DNA from: Avibacterium paragallinarum
GTDB lineage: Bacteria > Pseudomonadota > Gammaproteobacteria > Enterobacterales > Pasteurellaceae
Assembly: GCF_900450705.1 (NCBI RefSeq)
Contig: NZ_UGHK01000002.1
Location: 558,001 to 622,000 of the forward strand
Direction: 5' to 3'
Length of the DNA: 64,000 nucleotides
Positions within the stretch are counted from its first letter, which is position 1. Every line of letters starts with the position of its first letter. This document shows, one piece after another, positions 1-8,927 of the stretch. The notes beneath the pieces are model-generated. The model did no database searches, was not told the origin of the DNA, and saw only the letters and a program-made list of their open reading frames with translations. A program made the translations under genes and the position numbers.

Positions 1-97
1 TCAACATAATAGATAGAGTACTAAAATATCTATCCATATCAGCTCTAGTTTCAATGATTTTATTAGTCTTTTTTAATGCTATTTTACGTTATTTTTT

Positions 98-816
98 GGG
101 GCTGTAGTAGATTAGTAACAATGCTATACTACAAAAATGAAGATAACATATTGTAAATTAAAGCAATCCATACAGAAAAAACTACTTGAGTTTTTTGTCG
201 CAGAAGTTACTGCAAGAACAGCAGCAAATTTGCTAGATATTCAACCGAATACAGCCGCTTTGTTCTACCATAAAATCAGGCTTGTGATTGGCTATCATTT
301 ATCCCTTGAAGTTAACGAGATTTTTGAGGGGGAAATTGAACTAGACGAAAGCTATTTTGGTGGTCATCGAAAGGGAAAACGAGGACGAGGACGAGGAGCG
401 GCTGGAAAAGTTGCTGTTTTTGGGTTACTAAAACGACAAGGAAAGGTATTTACTGTTGTGGTTGAAAACACCAAGAGTGAAACATTACTCCCTGTTATTA
501 AAAGAAAAATCAAGCCTGATAGCTGGGTTTATACGGACACTTATCGCAGTTATGACGCACTTGATGTGAGTGAATTTCACCACGAACGAATCAATCATTC
601 CGAGCTATTTGCGGTGAAACAAAATCATATTAATGGCATTGAAAATTTTTGGAATCAGGCGAAGCGGATACTGCGAAAATATAATGGAATTAACCGAAAA
701 AACTTTCCTTTATTCTTGAAGGAATGTGAATTTCGGTTTAACTTTGGGACACCAAAAGAGCAGTTAAAAATATTGCGAAAATGGTGTGAAATTTAGGGCT
801 AATCTACTACAGCCCC
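98..816 (+). mobile_element. IS1595-family insertion sequence (IS1016-like), copy A
   Basis: A 719-bp element with perfect 18-bp terminal inverted repeats: GGGGCTGTAGTAGATTAG at 98-115 and its complement at 799-816. It encloses one transposase gene. The 8 bp outside each end (TATTTTTT and TAAATAAA) do not match, so no target duplication is visible, and the flanks may have been rearranged since insertion. Its length equals that of a second IS1595-family element at 52959-53677, but the inverted repeats and protein are clearly diverged, so the two are distinct IS types or subtypes. Confidence 0.9.
137..796 (+). CDS. IS1595-family transposase
   Basis: A 219-residue transposase filling copy A of the IS1595-family element. 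An N-terminal helical DNA-binding segment (about residues 1-60, containing TARTAANLL) precedes a DDE/N-type catalytic domain. That domain shows the family hallmark ELDESYFGG (about residue 70), the second acidic block VYTDTYRSYD and the distal NGIENFWNQAKR motif. The frame is intact and the usual motifs are present, so it may be active. It resembles IS1016-type transposases of Haemophilus and Neisseria. The stop lies just before the right inverted repeat. Confidence 0.9.
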   Translation: MKITYCKLKQSIQKKLLEFFVAEVTARTAANLLDIQPNTAALFYHKIRLVIGYHLSLEVNEIFEGEIELDESYFGGHRKGKRGRGRGAAGKVAVFGLLKRQGKVFTVVVENTKSETLLPVIKRKIKPDSWVYTDTYRSYDALDVSEFHHERINHSELFAVKQNHINGIENFWNQAKRILRKYNGINRKNFPLFLKECEFRFNFGTPKEQLKILRKWCEI

Positions 817-885
817 TAAATAAATATCCTAATAAATAGAATAAAAAAGTGCGGTGCGAAAATGATCTGCCCCCAAAAAGTTAGA

Positions 886-1692
886 CTATATTCTAATTTC
901 ATTCAAGGACTGAGTTCTGTATTCCACAGGGCTTAGTCCTTTGAGCTTCACTTGAATACGCTCATTGTCGTAGTAATGAATGTACTCGTGAATCACTTTT
1001 TCAAGCTGTTCAAAGGTTTCAAACCGCTTGCCAAAGTAACATTCCGTCTTCAATCGCCCGAAAAAGCTTTCCATCGCACCATTATCAAGGCAATTACCTT
1101 TTCTCGACATACTTTGCGTAATACCGTGTTTTTTCAATATCTCCCGATAACCCATCATTTGATACTGCCATCCTTGGTCGGAATGCAGTATCGGTTTTTC
1201 CCCCGCTAATCGGTTCACCGCCTGGGTCAACATTCTGGTTATCTGCTCAAAATTCGGACTTCTCGCCACATCATAAGCAATAATTTCGTTATTAAACAAG
1301 TCTTTAATCGGCGATAAATACACTTTGCCTTCCGCACATTTGAACTCGGTGATATCCGTTACCCACTTCTCATTCGGCATCGTTGCCGTAAAATCCCGTT
1401 GCAACAGATTATCGGCAATGTGTCCCACTTTGCCTTGGTAAGAACGATATTTTTTCTGCTTACTTTTTCCTTTTAACCCCAAACGTTGCATTATCGCTTG
1501 CCCCCTTTTGTGGTTGATAATCAAGTATTTCCTTAATTCCAAGGTAATTCGACGATAACCATAATTTTCGTCATTTTTGCGATAAATTTCCTCTATTTTC
1601 TGTGAAATCGCTACATTTTTATCCGACTTTGGCTTGAGATGATAAAAGAACGAACTGCGTGCCAATCCGATTAGCCTGAGTAACAATTCCAA
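886..1692 (-). CDS. IS3-family transposase OrfB (catalytic subunit)
   Basis: This is the integrase-core (rve, DDE) part of the transposase. It begins with an HTH_21-like segment ([12 protein letters not shown]) and continues with [11 protein letters not shown] (first Asp), [10 protein letters not shown] (second Asp) and the distal [18 protein letters not shown] block (catalytic Glu), which is typical of the IS150 group. It has no convincing ribosome site of its own. It is expected to be made as an OrfAB fusion by a -1 frameshift on an A6G heptamer in orfA. It differs from copy 2 by Asp instead of Asn in the HYYDNERIQ motif. Confidence 0.9.
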   Translation of the reverse strand: MELLLRLIGLARSSFFYHLKPKSDKNVAISQKIEEIYRKNDENYGYRRITLELRKYLIINHKRGQAIMQRLGLKGKSKQKKYRSYQGKVGHIADNLLQRDFTATMPNEKWVTDITEFKCAEGKVYLSPIKDLFNNEIIAYDVARSPNFEQITRMLTQAVNRLAGEKPILHSDQGWQYQMMGYREILKKHGITQSMSRKGNCLDNGAMESFFGRLKTECYFGKRFETFEQLEKVIHEYIHYYDNERIQVKLKGLSPVEYRTQSLNEIRI

Positions 1693-1715
1693 CGGGAAAC
1701 GCGAGCGTAAGGCAT

Positions 1716-2225
1716 TTACGATGACGGCTTTTTCTGCATTTTTTGTTGGTTGAGTTCCTGCAACTTTTTTAGCATTGCATTCTCCGCTTCTAATTCCAAA
1801 ATTCGGTAACGCAAGCGTTCTTCTTCTGTTTTGGGCGTTGGTGGCATTTTAGGTGAGTTGAGTTTCATACTTGGACGACCTTTAGGTTTGAGTAATAACC
1901 CATCTATACCTTGTTTTTCAAAGCGTTGCAACCATTGACTAATTATCCCTGAACTGGGGATATCAAAGCGAAAGCAGGCGGCTTCAGCGGAGCACTGGCC
2001 TTTTTTGATAGCTTGAATAACCTTTAATTTAAACTCAACAGAATAACATCGTTTTTTACCTAACACAGCTAATCCATTGATTCCATTATGATTAAATTTC
2101 GCAATCCAACGTGCTAACGTGCTTTGGGGAAGCTGAAAATACTGGCGAGTAAGCGAACGGTTTTTTCCATTTTGATGATAAAAGTCGAGCACTTGTTGTT
2201 TGAAACGTTGAGTATATTTAGTCAT
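1716..2225 (-). CDS. IS3-family transposase OrfA
   Basis: A 169-residue OrfA with two helix-turn-helix segments (about residues 5-50 and 60-105) that bind the IS ends, followed by a C-terminal leucine-zipper-like stretch ([16 protein letters not shown]). The codons for KK in NAMLKKL contain the A-AAA-AAG slippery heptamer that should drive the -1 shift into orfB. The protein is identical to that of copy 2. Confidence 0.9.
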   Translation of the reverse strand: MTKYTQRFKQQVLDFYHQNGKNRSLTRQYFQLPQSTLARWIAKFNHNGINGLAVLGKKRCYSVEFKLKVIQAIKKGQCSAEAACFRFDIPSSGIISQWLQRFEKQGIDGLLLKPKGRPSMKLNSPKMPPTPKTEEERLRYRILELEAENAMLKKLQELNQQKMQKKPSS

Positions 2226-2311
2226 AAAAAATCTGCACCTTAATCAGTTGGTTATTTAGTCCAACTTTTGGGGTGCAGATCAAAATCCTTCATTTTTTCA
2301 CACCGCACTTT

Positions 2312-3409
2312 TTATTCATTATTCTGTAAAAAATGATAAATCGGGACGATGGCGGCGGCGGTGGAAATATCTTCAAACTTCATTTTTGAGGCACAGAGTT
2401 GGGCGGAAGTGCGGTGTAAATTTTGTATGGTTTTTGTGTTTTTGACATAGTCAATCAACTGGTTGATTAACGGCGGTGGCAACATTCCTGTGAGGACGAT
2501 AACGCGGGGATCGAGCCACGCGATGGCAGATAGCATAAGGGAATGGATTTGCTCTTGGCTATGTGCGAGCCATTTTTGCACTTGAGGATTTTCCATTAAA
2601 TTTTCTTGCAACTGCGACTCGCCGAGTTCGTCTTGCAAATATTTCCAGCTTGGGCGAGGGGCGTCATAAGGAAATAATAAGCCGATTTCCCCTGCGTTAC
2701 CAAAACCGCCGCGGATTAGCTTACCTTGTGAAATAATCCCCGCACCGATACCAAAATCAAGACTGATCACCACCATATCTTCAATATCATTCCATAATCC
2801 CGAATAATATTCCCCAAGTGCCACCGTGTTGATGTTGTTCTCAATATGGCAGGGGTAGCCGAGTTTTTCGCTGAATACGTTGGCTAAGTTAGGGATATTT
2901 TGTAATAACGGAAACCAAGGGGAGGAAATGGATTGATCGGCCAATAGGTAGCCAGAAAGAGAAAAACCGATGCCGAGAATTTTTGCTTCAGCGAGAAATT
3001 TTTTGTCTAAAAGTTGCTGAAGTGCGGTGCGAATTTGTTGGCATAATTCATCAAATTGCACGCTATTGTGGTAAACATAGCGTTCATTGGAAATTTTATT
3101 GCCAATAAAATCCACGATTGCGAGCTGAAATGAGTTATCTGAAAAGGTGATACCAATCGAGCAACAAGCATTGGGATTTAAGGTTAAATGAAAAGAAGGC
3201 GTTCCCCGTTTTTTTACCATTTTCTCCGTTTCTTTAATCAGCCCGAGAAACAACAGTTTACGGCAATACTGTGTTACCGCCCCAGGGGTTAAACCCGATA
3301 AGGCGCTTAATTCCTTGCGTGAGGGGGAATATTGGCGAATGAGCCGTAGTAACAGTTTTTCGCTGGCTTTGAGATTAAAAATCGCATTGTCTTTTTTGCT
3401 TTCAGTCAT
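2312..3409 (-). CDS. ROK-family transcriptional regulator (NagC/Mlc-like), sugar ligand unknown
   Basis: A 365-residue protein. An N-terminal winged helix-turn-helix (about residues 18-60, SRKELSALSGLTPGAVTQY) is followed by a ROK sugar-kinase-like domain. The ROK part keeps the phosphate-binding-like DFGIGAGIISQGKL stretch and a GNAGEIG motif. The usual ROK zinc signature CxCGxxGCxE, normally just after that motif, is missing and replaced by a PYDAPRPSWKYL stretch. It may therefore have lost zinc-dependent structuring or belong to a divergent subfamily. It lies between an IS element and gene remnants, upstream of the mal genes but separated from them, so its targets cannot be read from position. 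Confidence 0.75.
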   Translation of the reverse strand: MTESKKDNAIFNLKASEKLLLRLIRQYSPSRKELSALSGLTPGAVTQYCRKLLFLGLIKETEKMVKKRGTPSFHLTLNPNACCSIGITFSDNSFQLAIVDFIGNKISNERYVYHNSVQFDELCQQIRTALQQLLDKKFLAEAKILGIGFSLSGYLLADQSISSPWFPLLQNIPNLANVFSEKLGYPCHIENNINTVALGEYYSGLWNDIEDMVVISLDFGIGAGIISQGKLIRGGFGNAGEIGLLFPYDAPRPSWKYLQDELGESQLQENLMENPQVQKWLAHSQEQIHSLMLSAIAWLDPRVIVLTGMLPPPLINQLIDYVKNTKTIQNLHRTSAQLCASKMKFEDISTAAAIVPIYHFLQNNE

Positions 3410-3508
3410 TTTTTGATCACGCCTCGTTCACGGTTTGCGATGGTTCGGGAGTACGGCTTCACATTATACAAAAGCGAAGCCGTAATCGGCTATGGGTAAA
3501 GTGCGGTG

Positions 3509-3646
3509 TTATTTTAAGGCATTTTTTACCGCGTTATAAAAATCGTCCATTTTACATAAGCCCTGTGCATTGGTTGGGCAATCTTCAAGCTGTAAGGTTA
3601 TACGATTTGGGGGATTTGTTAAAGAGAGTTTTGTGCCGTTGTTTGA
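3509..3646 (-). pseudogene. 3' remnant of a histidine acid phosphatase gene (agp/appA-like)
   Basis: Read on the minus strand, this stretch encodes about 45 residues ending in a stop. They contain RITLQLEDCPTNAQGLC followed by KMDDFYNAVKNALK. That pattern (paired cysteines, then a short hydrophobic tail) resembles the C-terminus of periplasmic glucose-1-phosphatase or phytase (Agp/AppA). An in-frame TAA lies immediately upstream and no further coding sequence continues it, so only the 3' end survives. Identification is by recalled family pattern, not alignment. Confidence 0.45.
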
Positions 3647-3702
3647 TTAATATATTCGACTTTAGTGAAAATCAGGTTTTGTTTGTAGATTGTGATAAGT
3701 AG

Positions 3703-3867
3703 TTACTTTTTAATCAACGCTCGATTTCTCTTTGCATAAAAAAGAAGTTGAATACGATCATATAACATCCATTTATATTTAAAACATCTAAACCAACGCC
3801 CCATCGGCACATTATCCCAACAATTTCCTCGACGACTCATACTTTGTATCAAGCCGTGTTGTTTTAC
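3703..3867 (-). pseudogene. Remnant of an IS3-family orfB (not the resident IS)
   Basis: A 54-codon open stretch on the minus strand reads [19 protein letters not shown] followed by [16 protein letters not shown]. This is the distal catalytic block of IS3-family OrfB proteins. It differs from the three intact IS3 copies here ([17 protein letters not shown]), so it comes from another, decayed element. It ends abruptly where ytfJ-like sequence begins at about 3870, marking an old junction. Confidence 0.65.
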
Positions 3868-3871
3868 ACAT

Positions 3872-4217
3872 TGCAGAAAAAGAGAAAATCAGCAGTTAAT
3901 GGACGCAATTAAAACTCAACATTTCAAAAGCTTACATTCAAATCACCAACATCATTAACGCCGATGACGCCATTTGCGGCACAAGTGCTTTTGTGCGAAG
4001 CTGAACCGAAAAGGCGAAAAAAGAAAATGCGTATAGCTAAATTTTGCTGGATAATCAAAGTGCGGTAAAAAATGCGTGGAAATTAAAAGAGAAAGAAAGT
4101 TTGATCGTAGTGTTGGATAAAAACGGCAAAGTGAAGTTTGTTCACGAGGGGAAACTTTCTTCTGCACAGATTGATGAAGTATTGAGTTTAGTCAACAGTC
4201 TGTTGAAAAATCAGTAA
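3872..4217 (+). pseudogene. ytfJ: Decayed ytfJ (periplasmic YtfJ-family protein), 5' truncated
   Basis: Three plus-strand pieces together match the C-terminal half of YtfJ. The first is [14 protein letters not shown] (near 3884-3925). After a frameshift comes YIQITNIINADDAICGTSAF, then NAWKLKEKESLIVVLDKNG and the tail to the TAA at 4215-4217. Two stops, TGA (about 3995) and TAA (about 4033), interrupt the second frame. The 5' half, with its signal peptide, is missing and IS3 remnant sequence lies in its place. A loss-of-function relic is the only sensible reading. Confidence 0.8.
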
Positions 4218-4227
4218 TCATTTTGAA

Positions 4228-4253
4228 AAAATAGCCGATTAATCGGCTATTTT
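4228..4253. terminator. Bidirectional rho-independent terminator between ytfJ remnant and malQ
   Basis: A perfect palindrome, AAAATAGCCGATT paired with its complement, with A/T tracts on both sides. It sits 10 bp after the ytfJ stop and just beyond the malQ stop, so it can end transcripts from both directions. Confidence 0.8.
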
Positions 4254-4260
4254 CATAGAG

Positions 4261-6333
4261 TTAATGCGGTTTTCGGCAAGTATTTATTTTCTGTAAAAGT
4301 TGCTGAACTTCAGGATCATTAAAAATCTCTGTGATATTCTGGCTTAGTCGTCTTCGCCAGTTAGGATATTGAGTGCTTGTTCCCGGAATATTGACGGGTT
4401 CAGACATATTTATCCAATCTTCAGGTTGAAGCCCTAGCAAAGCACTTTCTACCTTCCCCACATAGGCTTGTAGTTGATGATTAAATTTTTTACTAATTGG
4501 GGAGGATAAATCTTTTGGTAGATCAGGCTCAATTCCTGCTTCTGTTAGGCGAGCTAAAATTTTTGCTTTAGCTTCCTGACGTTGTTGTTGCAATATCGCT
4601 AAAATTTTTTCATTTGGATAAATGCCATAACGCTGTCCAAGCTCAAAATCATAGCCTCGCCAATAGCCATCAATGGTTGGCAGATCGTGCGTACTTAAGG
4701 TTGTCATTGCTTGATAAGGATAATCGGCTAAATCTCGGCTATTTCCTTGTTCATCAAATTCAAAATAAAATACTTTATAAGATAAAATCCCCGCGTTTTT
4801 GAGCTTACTCACGATGGATTTCGGAACTGTACCCAGATCTTCCCCGATAATAAGTGCTTTGTGTCGATGGCTTTCTAGGGCGAGAATAGCGATCAGATCA
4901 TCAACAGGATAACGAATATATGCCCCATCTTGTGCCTGGCCATTCTTAGGAATCCACCACAGTCGTAGCAGTGACATAATATGATCGATACGTAATGCAC
5001 CACAGTGGTTCAAATTGGCTCGCACAAGATCAATAAAGGGTTGATAGGCTCGCTGCTGCAAAATATGTGGATTGAGCGGCGATAAGCCCCAGTTTTGCCC
5101 TTGTGGCGCTAAAATATCAGGCGGTGCACCAATGCTGGCTTTTAAGCAATAAAGTTGCTTATCACACCAAGTTTCTGCGCCTTGATCGGAAACGCCAACA
5201 GCAAGATCACGATAAAGCCCAATCGGCATTTTTAAGGTTTTGCAGAGTTCATTACATTCTTTGAGCTGAGTTTCCGCAATAAATTGTAACCAAGCATAAA
5301 AGCGAATATCCGCTTGATGGGTTTCCTGAAAGCGTGCTACCGCTTCGCTATGATAATCCTGATATTGCGTAGCCCAATAATTCCACCCCCATTGTTCAGG
5401 GAATTGCTCACTGAGATGTTGATGAAGTGCATCAAAAGTGGCTTGAATAATAAGGCTTTCCCCTTTTTGTTGGAGAAATTGCCCAAAATCAGCTTGGCGA
5501 GCAGAATTTGCCTGTTGCTGGAAAAAAGAGAAAGCAAGTCGTAGCCCTTCGAGTTTTAATGCCATCACTTCTGTGTAATGAATATGGCTTGCCGTGCGTA
5601 ATTTTTCTAAGGTTTGCTGAATTTGTGGCTGCTGAAACCATTGCTGTGCTTCAGGATTTTGCTGAAATTCAGGTAATGTATTGAGATCAATATAAAGGAT
5701 ATTGAGCCATTTTCTTGATGAAGGACTGTAAGGGCTAGCACTTTCAGGATTAGCAGGAAAAAGAGCGTGAATGGGGTTTAACCCAACGAAATCCGCCCCT
5801 GTCGCCGCAATGTGGCGTAGAAATTGTTTGAGATCGCCAAAATCGCCAATGCCCCAATTATGCTCAGATTTCAAGCTATATAATTGAATAAATGATCCCC
5901 ATAGCTTTTTACCTTGTTCCATTTCTGGTGGTTGATAACAGCGTTTTGGGGCAACGATCAAGCGGCAAGCATAGTTTTTCGTCCCGACCTTTAAGGTTAA
6001 ATTGTGATAACCCAACGGCAGATGATGAGGAAAACGCAGGGTATTGCGTTTTACTTTCCCTTTGATTTCCCCTTGTTGATTCTCCAGTTGAAGCCGCCAA
6101 TCTCCTTGCACGTTATGCTTGAGATCCGTGCGATGGAGCTTTAAAAAGTGCGGTGTGTTTTCATAAAGGATTTTTACTGGTGGCAACATCGCTGAATATG
6201 TCCCCGTATTTCCCGCAAATGCCTTAAATAAACGCTGCTGGGTTTGCAGGCTGGCAACTTTTTTTAGCCCTCGTTCATCGTAAAAATAAGGCAGTATGCC
6301 TGCTTGCTGAAATCGCTTGGTTGATCTGTTCAT
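4261..6333 (-). CDS. malQ: 4-alpha-glucanotransferase (amylomaltase)
   Basis: A GH77 enzyme of 690 residues that transfers maltosyl and longer alpha-1,4-glucan units between maltodextrins and releases glucose in the cytoplasm. Visible catalytic motifs in the C-terminal half are GALRIDHIMSLLRLWW (nucleophile Asp), IIGEDLGTVP (acid/base Glu) and STHDLPTIDGYWRG (third Asp). The N-terminal extension of about 130 residues (PHFLKLHRTDLKHN) is the extra domain of enterobacterial-type MalQ. It lies 22 bp downstream of malP, with which it forms an operon as in Escherichia coli. Full length and intact. Confidence 0.95.
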   Translation of the reverse strand: MNRSTKRFQQAGILPYFYDERGLKKVASLQTQQRLFKAFAGNTGTYSAMLPPVKILYENTPHFLKLHRTDLKHNVQGDWRLQLENQQGEIKGKVKRNTLRFPHHLPLGYHNLTLKVGTKNYACRLIVAPKRCYQPPEMEQGKKLWGSFIQLYSLKSEHNWGIGDFGDLKQFLRHIAATGADFVGLNPIHALFPANPESASPYSPSSRKWLNILYIDLNTLPEFQQNPEAQQWFQQPQIQQTLEKLRTASHIHYTEVMALKLEGLRLAFSFFQQQANSARQADFGQFLQQKGESLIIQATFDALHQHLSEQFPEQWGWNYWATQYQDYHSEAVARFQETHQADIRFYAWLQFIAETQLKECNELCKTLKMPIGLYRDLAVGVSDQGAETWCDKQLYCLKASIGAPPDILAPQGQNWGLSPLNPHILQQRAYQPFIDLVRANLNHCGALRIDHIMSLLRLWWIPKNGQAQDGAYIRYPVDDLIAILALESHRHKALIIGEDLGTVPKSIVSKLKNAGILSYKVFYFEFDEQGNSRDLADYPYQAMTTLSTHDLPTIDGYWRGYDFELGQRYGIYPNEKILAILQQQRQEAKAKILARLTEAGIEPDLPKDLSSPISKKFNHQLQAYVGKVESALLGLQPEDWINMSEPVNIPGTSTQYPNWRRRLSQNITEIFNDPEVQQLLQKINTCRKPH

Positions 6334-6355
6334 TGTGCTAACCTCTGTCTTTACG

Positions 6356-8752
6356 CTATTTTTTTAGCCAAATGCGTGATTGATAATCACGGATTGAACG
6401 ATCCGAGCTGAATTTGCCAAGCCGTGCGGTGTTTAAAATGGCACTTTCTAACCACGCATCACGATCTAAATAAGCCTGGCCAATACGTTCCTGAGCTTTT
6501 CGATAGCTCTCAAAATCAGCGAAAACGAGGAAAGGATCGCGTTCAAGTAGGCTGTCTAACATCAGATTAAAGGCTGTTTTATCCCCCTTGCTGGCTTTGC
6601 CTTTGGCTAAAAAATCCACCGCACTTTTTAAGACAGGATCATTGCGATAGTAACTTTTCGGCGAATAGCCTTCTGCTAATAGAGTTTGAATGCTTTCAAC
6701 CGTATGTCCAAAGAGGAAAATATGCTCTTTCCCCACCATTTCGGCAATTTCCACATTTGCCCCGTCAAGTGTTCCCAAGGTTAATGCTCCGTTTAATGCC
6801 AGCTTCATATTGCCTGTCCCTGAGGCTTCTTTCCCTGCCATTGAGATTTGTTCGGAAATATCCGCCGCAGGGATAATTTTTTCAGCCAATGAAACACGAT
6901 AATCAGGTAAAAACGCCACTTGTAGCTTATCTTTCATCTGTTTATCGTTATTGATGATCTCAGCCACATTGTTAATCGCGTGAATAATATTTTTCGCCAA
7001 ATAATAACCTGGTGCCGCTTTGCCTGAAAAAATAAATAATCTTGGCGTATAATCTTCATTTGGATTATCTTTTAACCATTGATAGGTCGCAATAATATTT
7101 AATAAGTTCAAATGCTGGCGTTTGTATTCGTGGAAACGCTTAATTTGTACATCAAAAATCGCATTTGGATTGATAGATAAGCTAAGCGTTTGCTCAATTT
7201 CTCTGGCAAGAGCCGCTTTGTTTTGTTGTTTTATATGCCAATAAGCCTCGCGGAAGTTGGTATCATCAACCACATTTTCCACTTGGTGGAGCAATTCAAG
7301 ATCTTTTTTCCAGTCGCCTTTGACGGTTTGATCGAGCAACTGGCTTAATGCAGGGTTGGCTTGTTGAATCCATCGTCTTGGGGTAATGCCATTGGTAACA
7401 TTGCAAAATTTTGTCGGGAAAAGCTGATGATATTCGGGGAAAAGTTGGCTAACCAGCAAATCCGAATGGATCTGTGCCACGCCATTCACCGCAAAACAGC
7501 TCACGACGCAAAGATTTGCCATTCTTACACGATAATCAAACAAAATTGCCAGTTTTTCCCATACTTTGGCATCATCGCCAAATTGTGCTTTCACTTGTTG
7601 ATGGAAAAGGTGATTAATTTTTTCCACAATTTTAAAGTGACGTGGCAATAATTGTTTGAATAGGCGTTGATCCCATTGTTCTAGTGCCTCTGGCAACAAG
7701 GTGTGATTGGTGTAAGCGAAACTTTGTTGGCAAATAGACAACGCTTGTTGCCAAGTGAGTTGATACTCATCAAGTAAAATCCGCATTAATTCAGGGATAG
7801 CGAGGGTTGGGTGTGTGTCATTAAGCTGAATGACTTGACGTTTCGGAAATTCTTCTAGCGAGAAGCCTTGTGCTAAATGGCGAGAAAGAATATCAGCCAC
7901 AGAACAAGCACAATGGAAATATTGCTGCATTAAACGTAACTGTTGTCCTGCACGATGATTATCGTTCGGGTATAGCACCTGTGTAAGTGCGGTGCTTTTT
8001 ATTAAGGTTTTTTCCGCTGCGACAAATTTGCCCTCATTAAACTGGTTTAAATCAAAAGATTGTGGGCTGTCTGCTTGCCAGAGGCGTAGCGGTTGGATTA
8101 CGTCATTTTGATAGCCCACAATCGGCAGATCAAAAGCTTTGCCTTCAATGGTTAATTTGGGTTGCCATTCATAGCGATCTCCCTCGATTGCCACCACTTT
8201 TCCGCCAAAATGCACTTGTTGGGTTTTGCTTGGATTATAGCGATGCCAAGGATATTGATTTCTTCCCCATTCATCGCCACTTTCTACTTGTTTTCCGTCT
8301 TGGAACGCCTGTTTAAACAGCCCATATTGATAATGCAGCCCGTAGCCTGTCGCCGCTTGCCCTAGCGTTGCCATTGAATCTAAAAAACAGGCGGCTAAGC
8401 GTCCCAATCCGCCATTGCCTAAAGCAGGATCACGCTCTTGCTCCAGAACATCGACTAGCTCAATCTGATACTGGGCTAAATAGGCTTTGATCGCTTCATA
8501 ATAGCCCAAATTCATCAGGTTATTTCCCGTGAGGCGGCCAATGAGAAATTCCATTGAGAGATAATTAATATGGCGTTGCTCATCAACCTTGCCTTGCGGC
8601 TTGTGATATGCCATTTCAAGCACCGTACGAGCGATGACTTGATACCATTGCTCAAGGGTAAATTGTTGCGGCGAACTAAGTTCAAAAAAACGGCAGTATT
8701 TTTGTACATTATTATCAAATAACGCCATTTCATTTGTATGAGAAATAGACAT
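6356..8752 (-). CDS. malP: Maltodextrin/glycogen phosphorylase
   Basis: A GT35 phosphorylase of 798 residues, close to the 797 of E. coli MalP. It releases glucose 1-phosphate from alpha-1,4-glucans. The pyridoxal-phosphate lysine lies in [14 protein letters not shown], followed by [11 protein letters not shown]. The N-terminal half has the phosphorylase block [13 protein letters not shown] and [21 protein letters not shown]. malP precedes malQ and is divergent from malT, and MalT-box-like sequences lie in the gap. Context favours malP over glgP, since the glg genes are absent here. A shadow function on glycogen cannot be excluded. Confidence 0.93.
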   Translation of the reverse strand: MSISHTNEMALFDNNVQKYCRFFELSSPQQFTLEQWYQVIARTVLEMAYHKPQGKVDEQRHINYLSMEFLIGRLTGNNLMNLGYYEAIKAYLAQYQIELVDVLEQERDPALGNGGLGRLAACFLDSMATLGQAATGYGLHYQYGLFKQAFQDGKQVESGDEWGRNQYPWHRYNPSKTQQVHFGGKVVAIEGDRYEWQPKLTIEGKAFDLPIVGYQNDVIQPLRLWQADSPQSFDLNQFNEGKFVAAEKTLIKSTALTQVLYPNDNHRAGQQLRLMQQYFHCACSVADILSRHLAQGFSLEEFPKRQVIQLNDTHPTLAIPELMRILLDEYQLTWQQALSICQQSFAYTNHTLLPEALEQWDQRLFKQLLPRHFKIVEKINHLFHQQVKAQFGDDAKVWEKLAILFDYRVRMANLCVVSCFAVNGVAQIHSDLLVSQLFPEYHQLFPTKFCNVTNGITPRRWIQQANPALSQLLDQTVKGDWKKDLELLHQVENVVDDTNFREAYWHIKQQNKAALAREIEQTLSLSINPNAIFDVQIKRFHEYKRQHLNLLNIIATYQWLKDNPNEDYTPRLFIFSGKAAPGYYLAKNIIHAINNVAEIINNDKQMKDKLQVAFLPDYRVSLAEKIIPAADISEQISMAGKEASGTGNMKLALNGALTLGTLDGANVEIAEMVGKEHIFLFGHTVESIQTLLAEGYSPKSYYRNDPVLKSAVDFLAKGKASKGDKTAFNLMLDSLLERDPFLVFADFESYRKAQERIGQAYLDRDAWLESAILNTARLGKFSSDRSIRDYQSRIWLKK

Positions 8753-8817
8753 AAAAACTCCTTTTAAGGCATAAATTAAACATTCTTCTTGTTTTATTAT
8801 GCTCGGCAGGAGAAAAA

Positions 8818-8887
8818 ATAAATCCTCCTTGTTATAATCTTGTCAGTATGACGAGTAGGAAGTAATTTCTTATTTGGGGGAGGAGAA
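8818..8887. promoter_or_regulatory. malP/malT divergent control region with MalT-box-like sequences
   Basis: Two sequences resemble the MalT box (GGGGA[G/T]GAGG as I remember it): AATCCTCCTT at 8821-8830, reading AAGGAGGATT toward malP, and GGGGGAGGAGAA at 8876-8887. A TATAAT at 8833-8838 could be the malT -10 element; no good -35 is visible. In E. coli malP is MalT-activated, which fits the first box. Confidence 0.5.
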
Positions 8888-8927
8888 CTCCAAAAGACAT
8901 CTTTCATCAACAAAAGGGTTATTAACA

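Larger units (their letters stand above)
863..2281 (-). mobile_element. IS3-family (IS150-group) insertion sequence, copy 1
   Basis: An element of about 1.42 kb with imperfect inverted repeats: TGATCTGCCCCCAAAAAGTT at the left end, and a right end whose complement starts GATCTGCACCCCAAAAGTT. AAA on both sides (860-862 and 2282-2284) may be a 3-bp target duplication, which is normal for IS3, but it lies in A-rich sequence. It carries orfA and orfB on the minus strand. Near-identical copies lie at 19185-20603 and 51790-53935, and a 65-bp end fragment at 47039-47103, so the element has been mobile recently. Confidence 0.92.

Noticed and set aside
817-862. Target-site duplication of the first IS1595-family element
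   Set aside because: The 8-bp flanks on the two sides do not match, unlike the perfect duplication of the second element.
952-1209. An 85-codon frame antisense to IS3 orfB, seen in all three copies
   Set aside because: It repeats only because the IS repeats; it lies wholly within orfB on the opposite strand and resembles no protein.
3955-4167. A 70-codon minus-strand open frame
   Set aside because: It lies antisense to the ytfJ remnant, has low-complexity Phe/Arg-rich sequence and no ribosome site.
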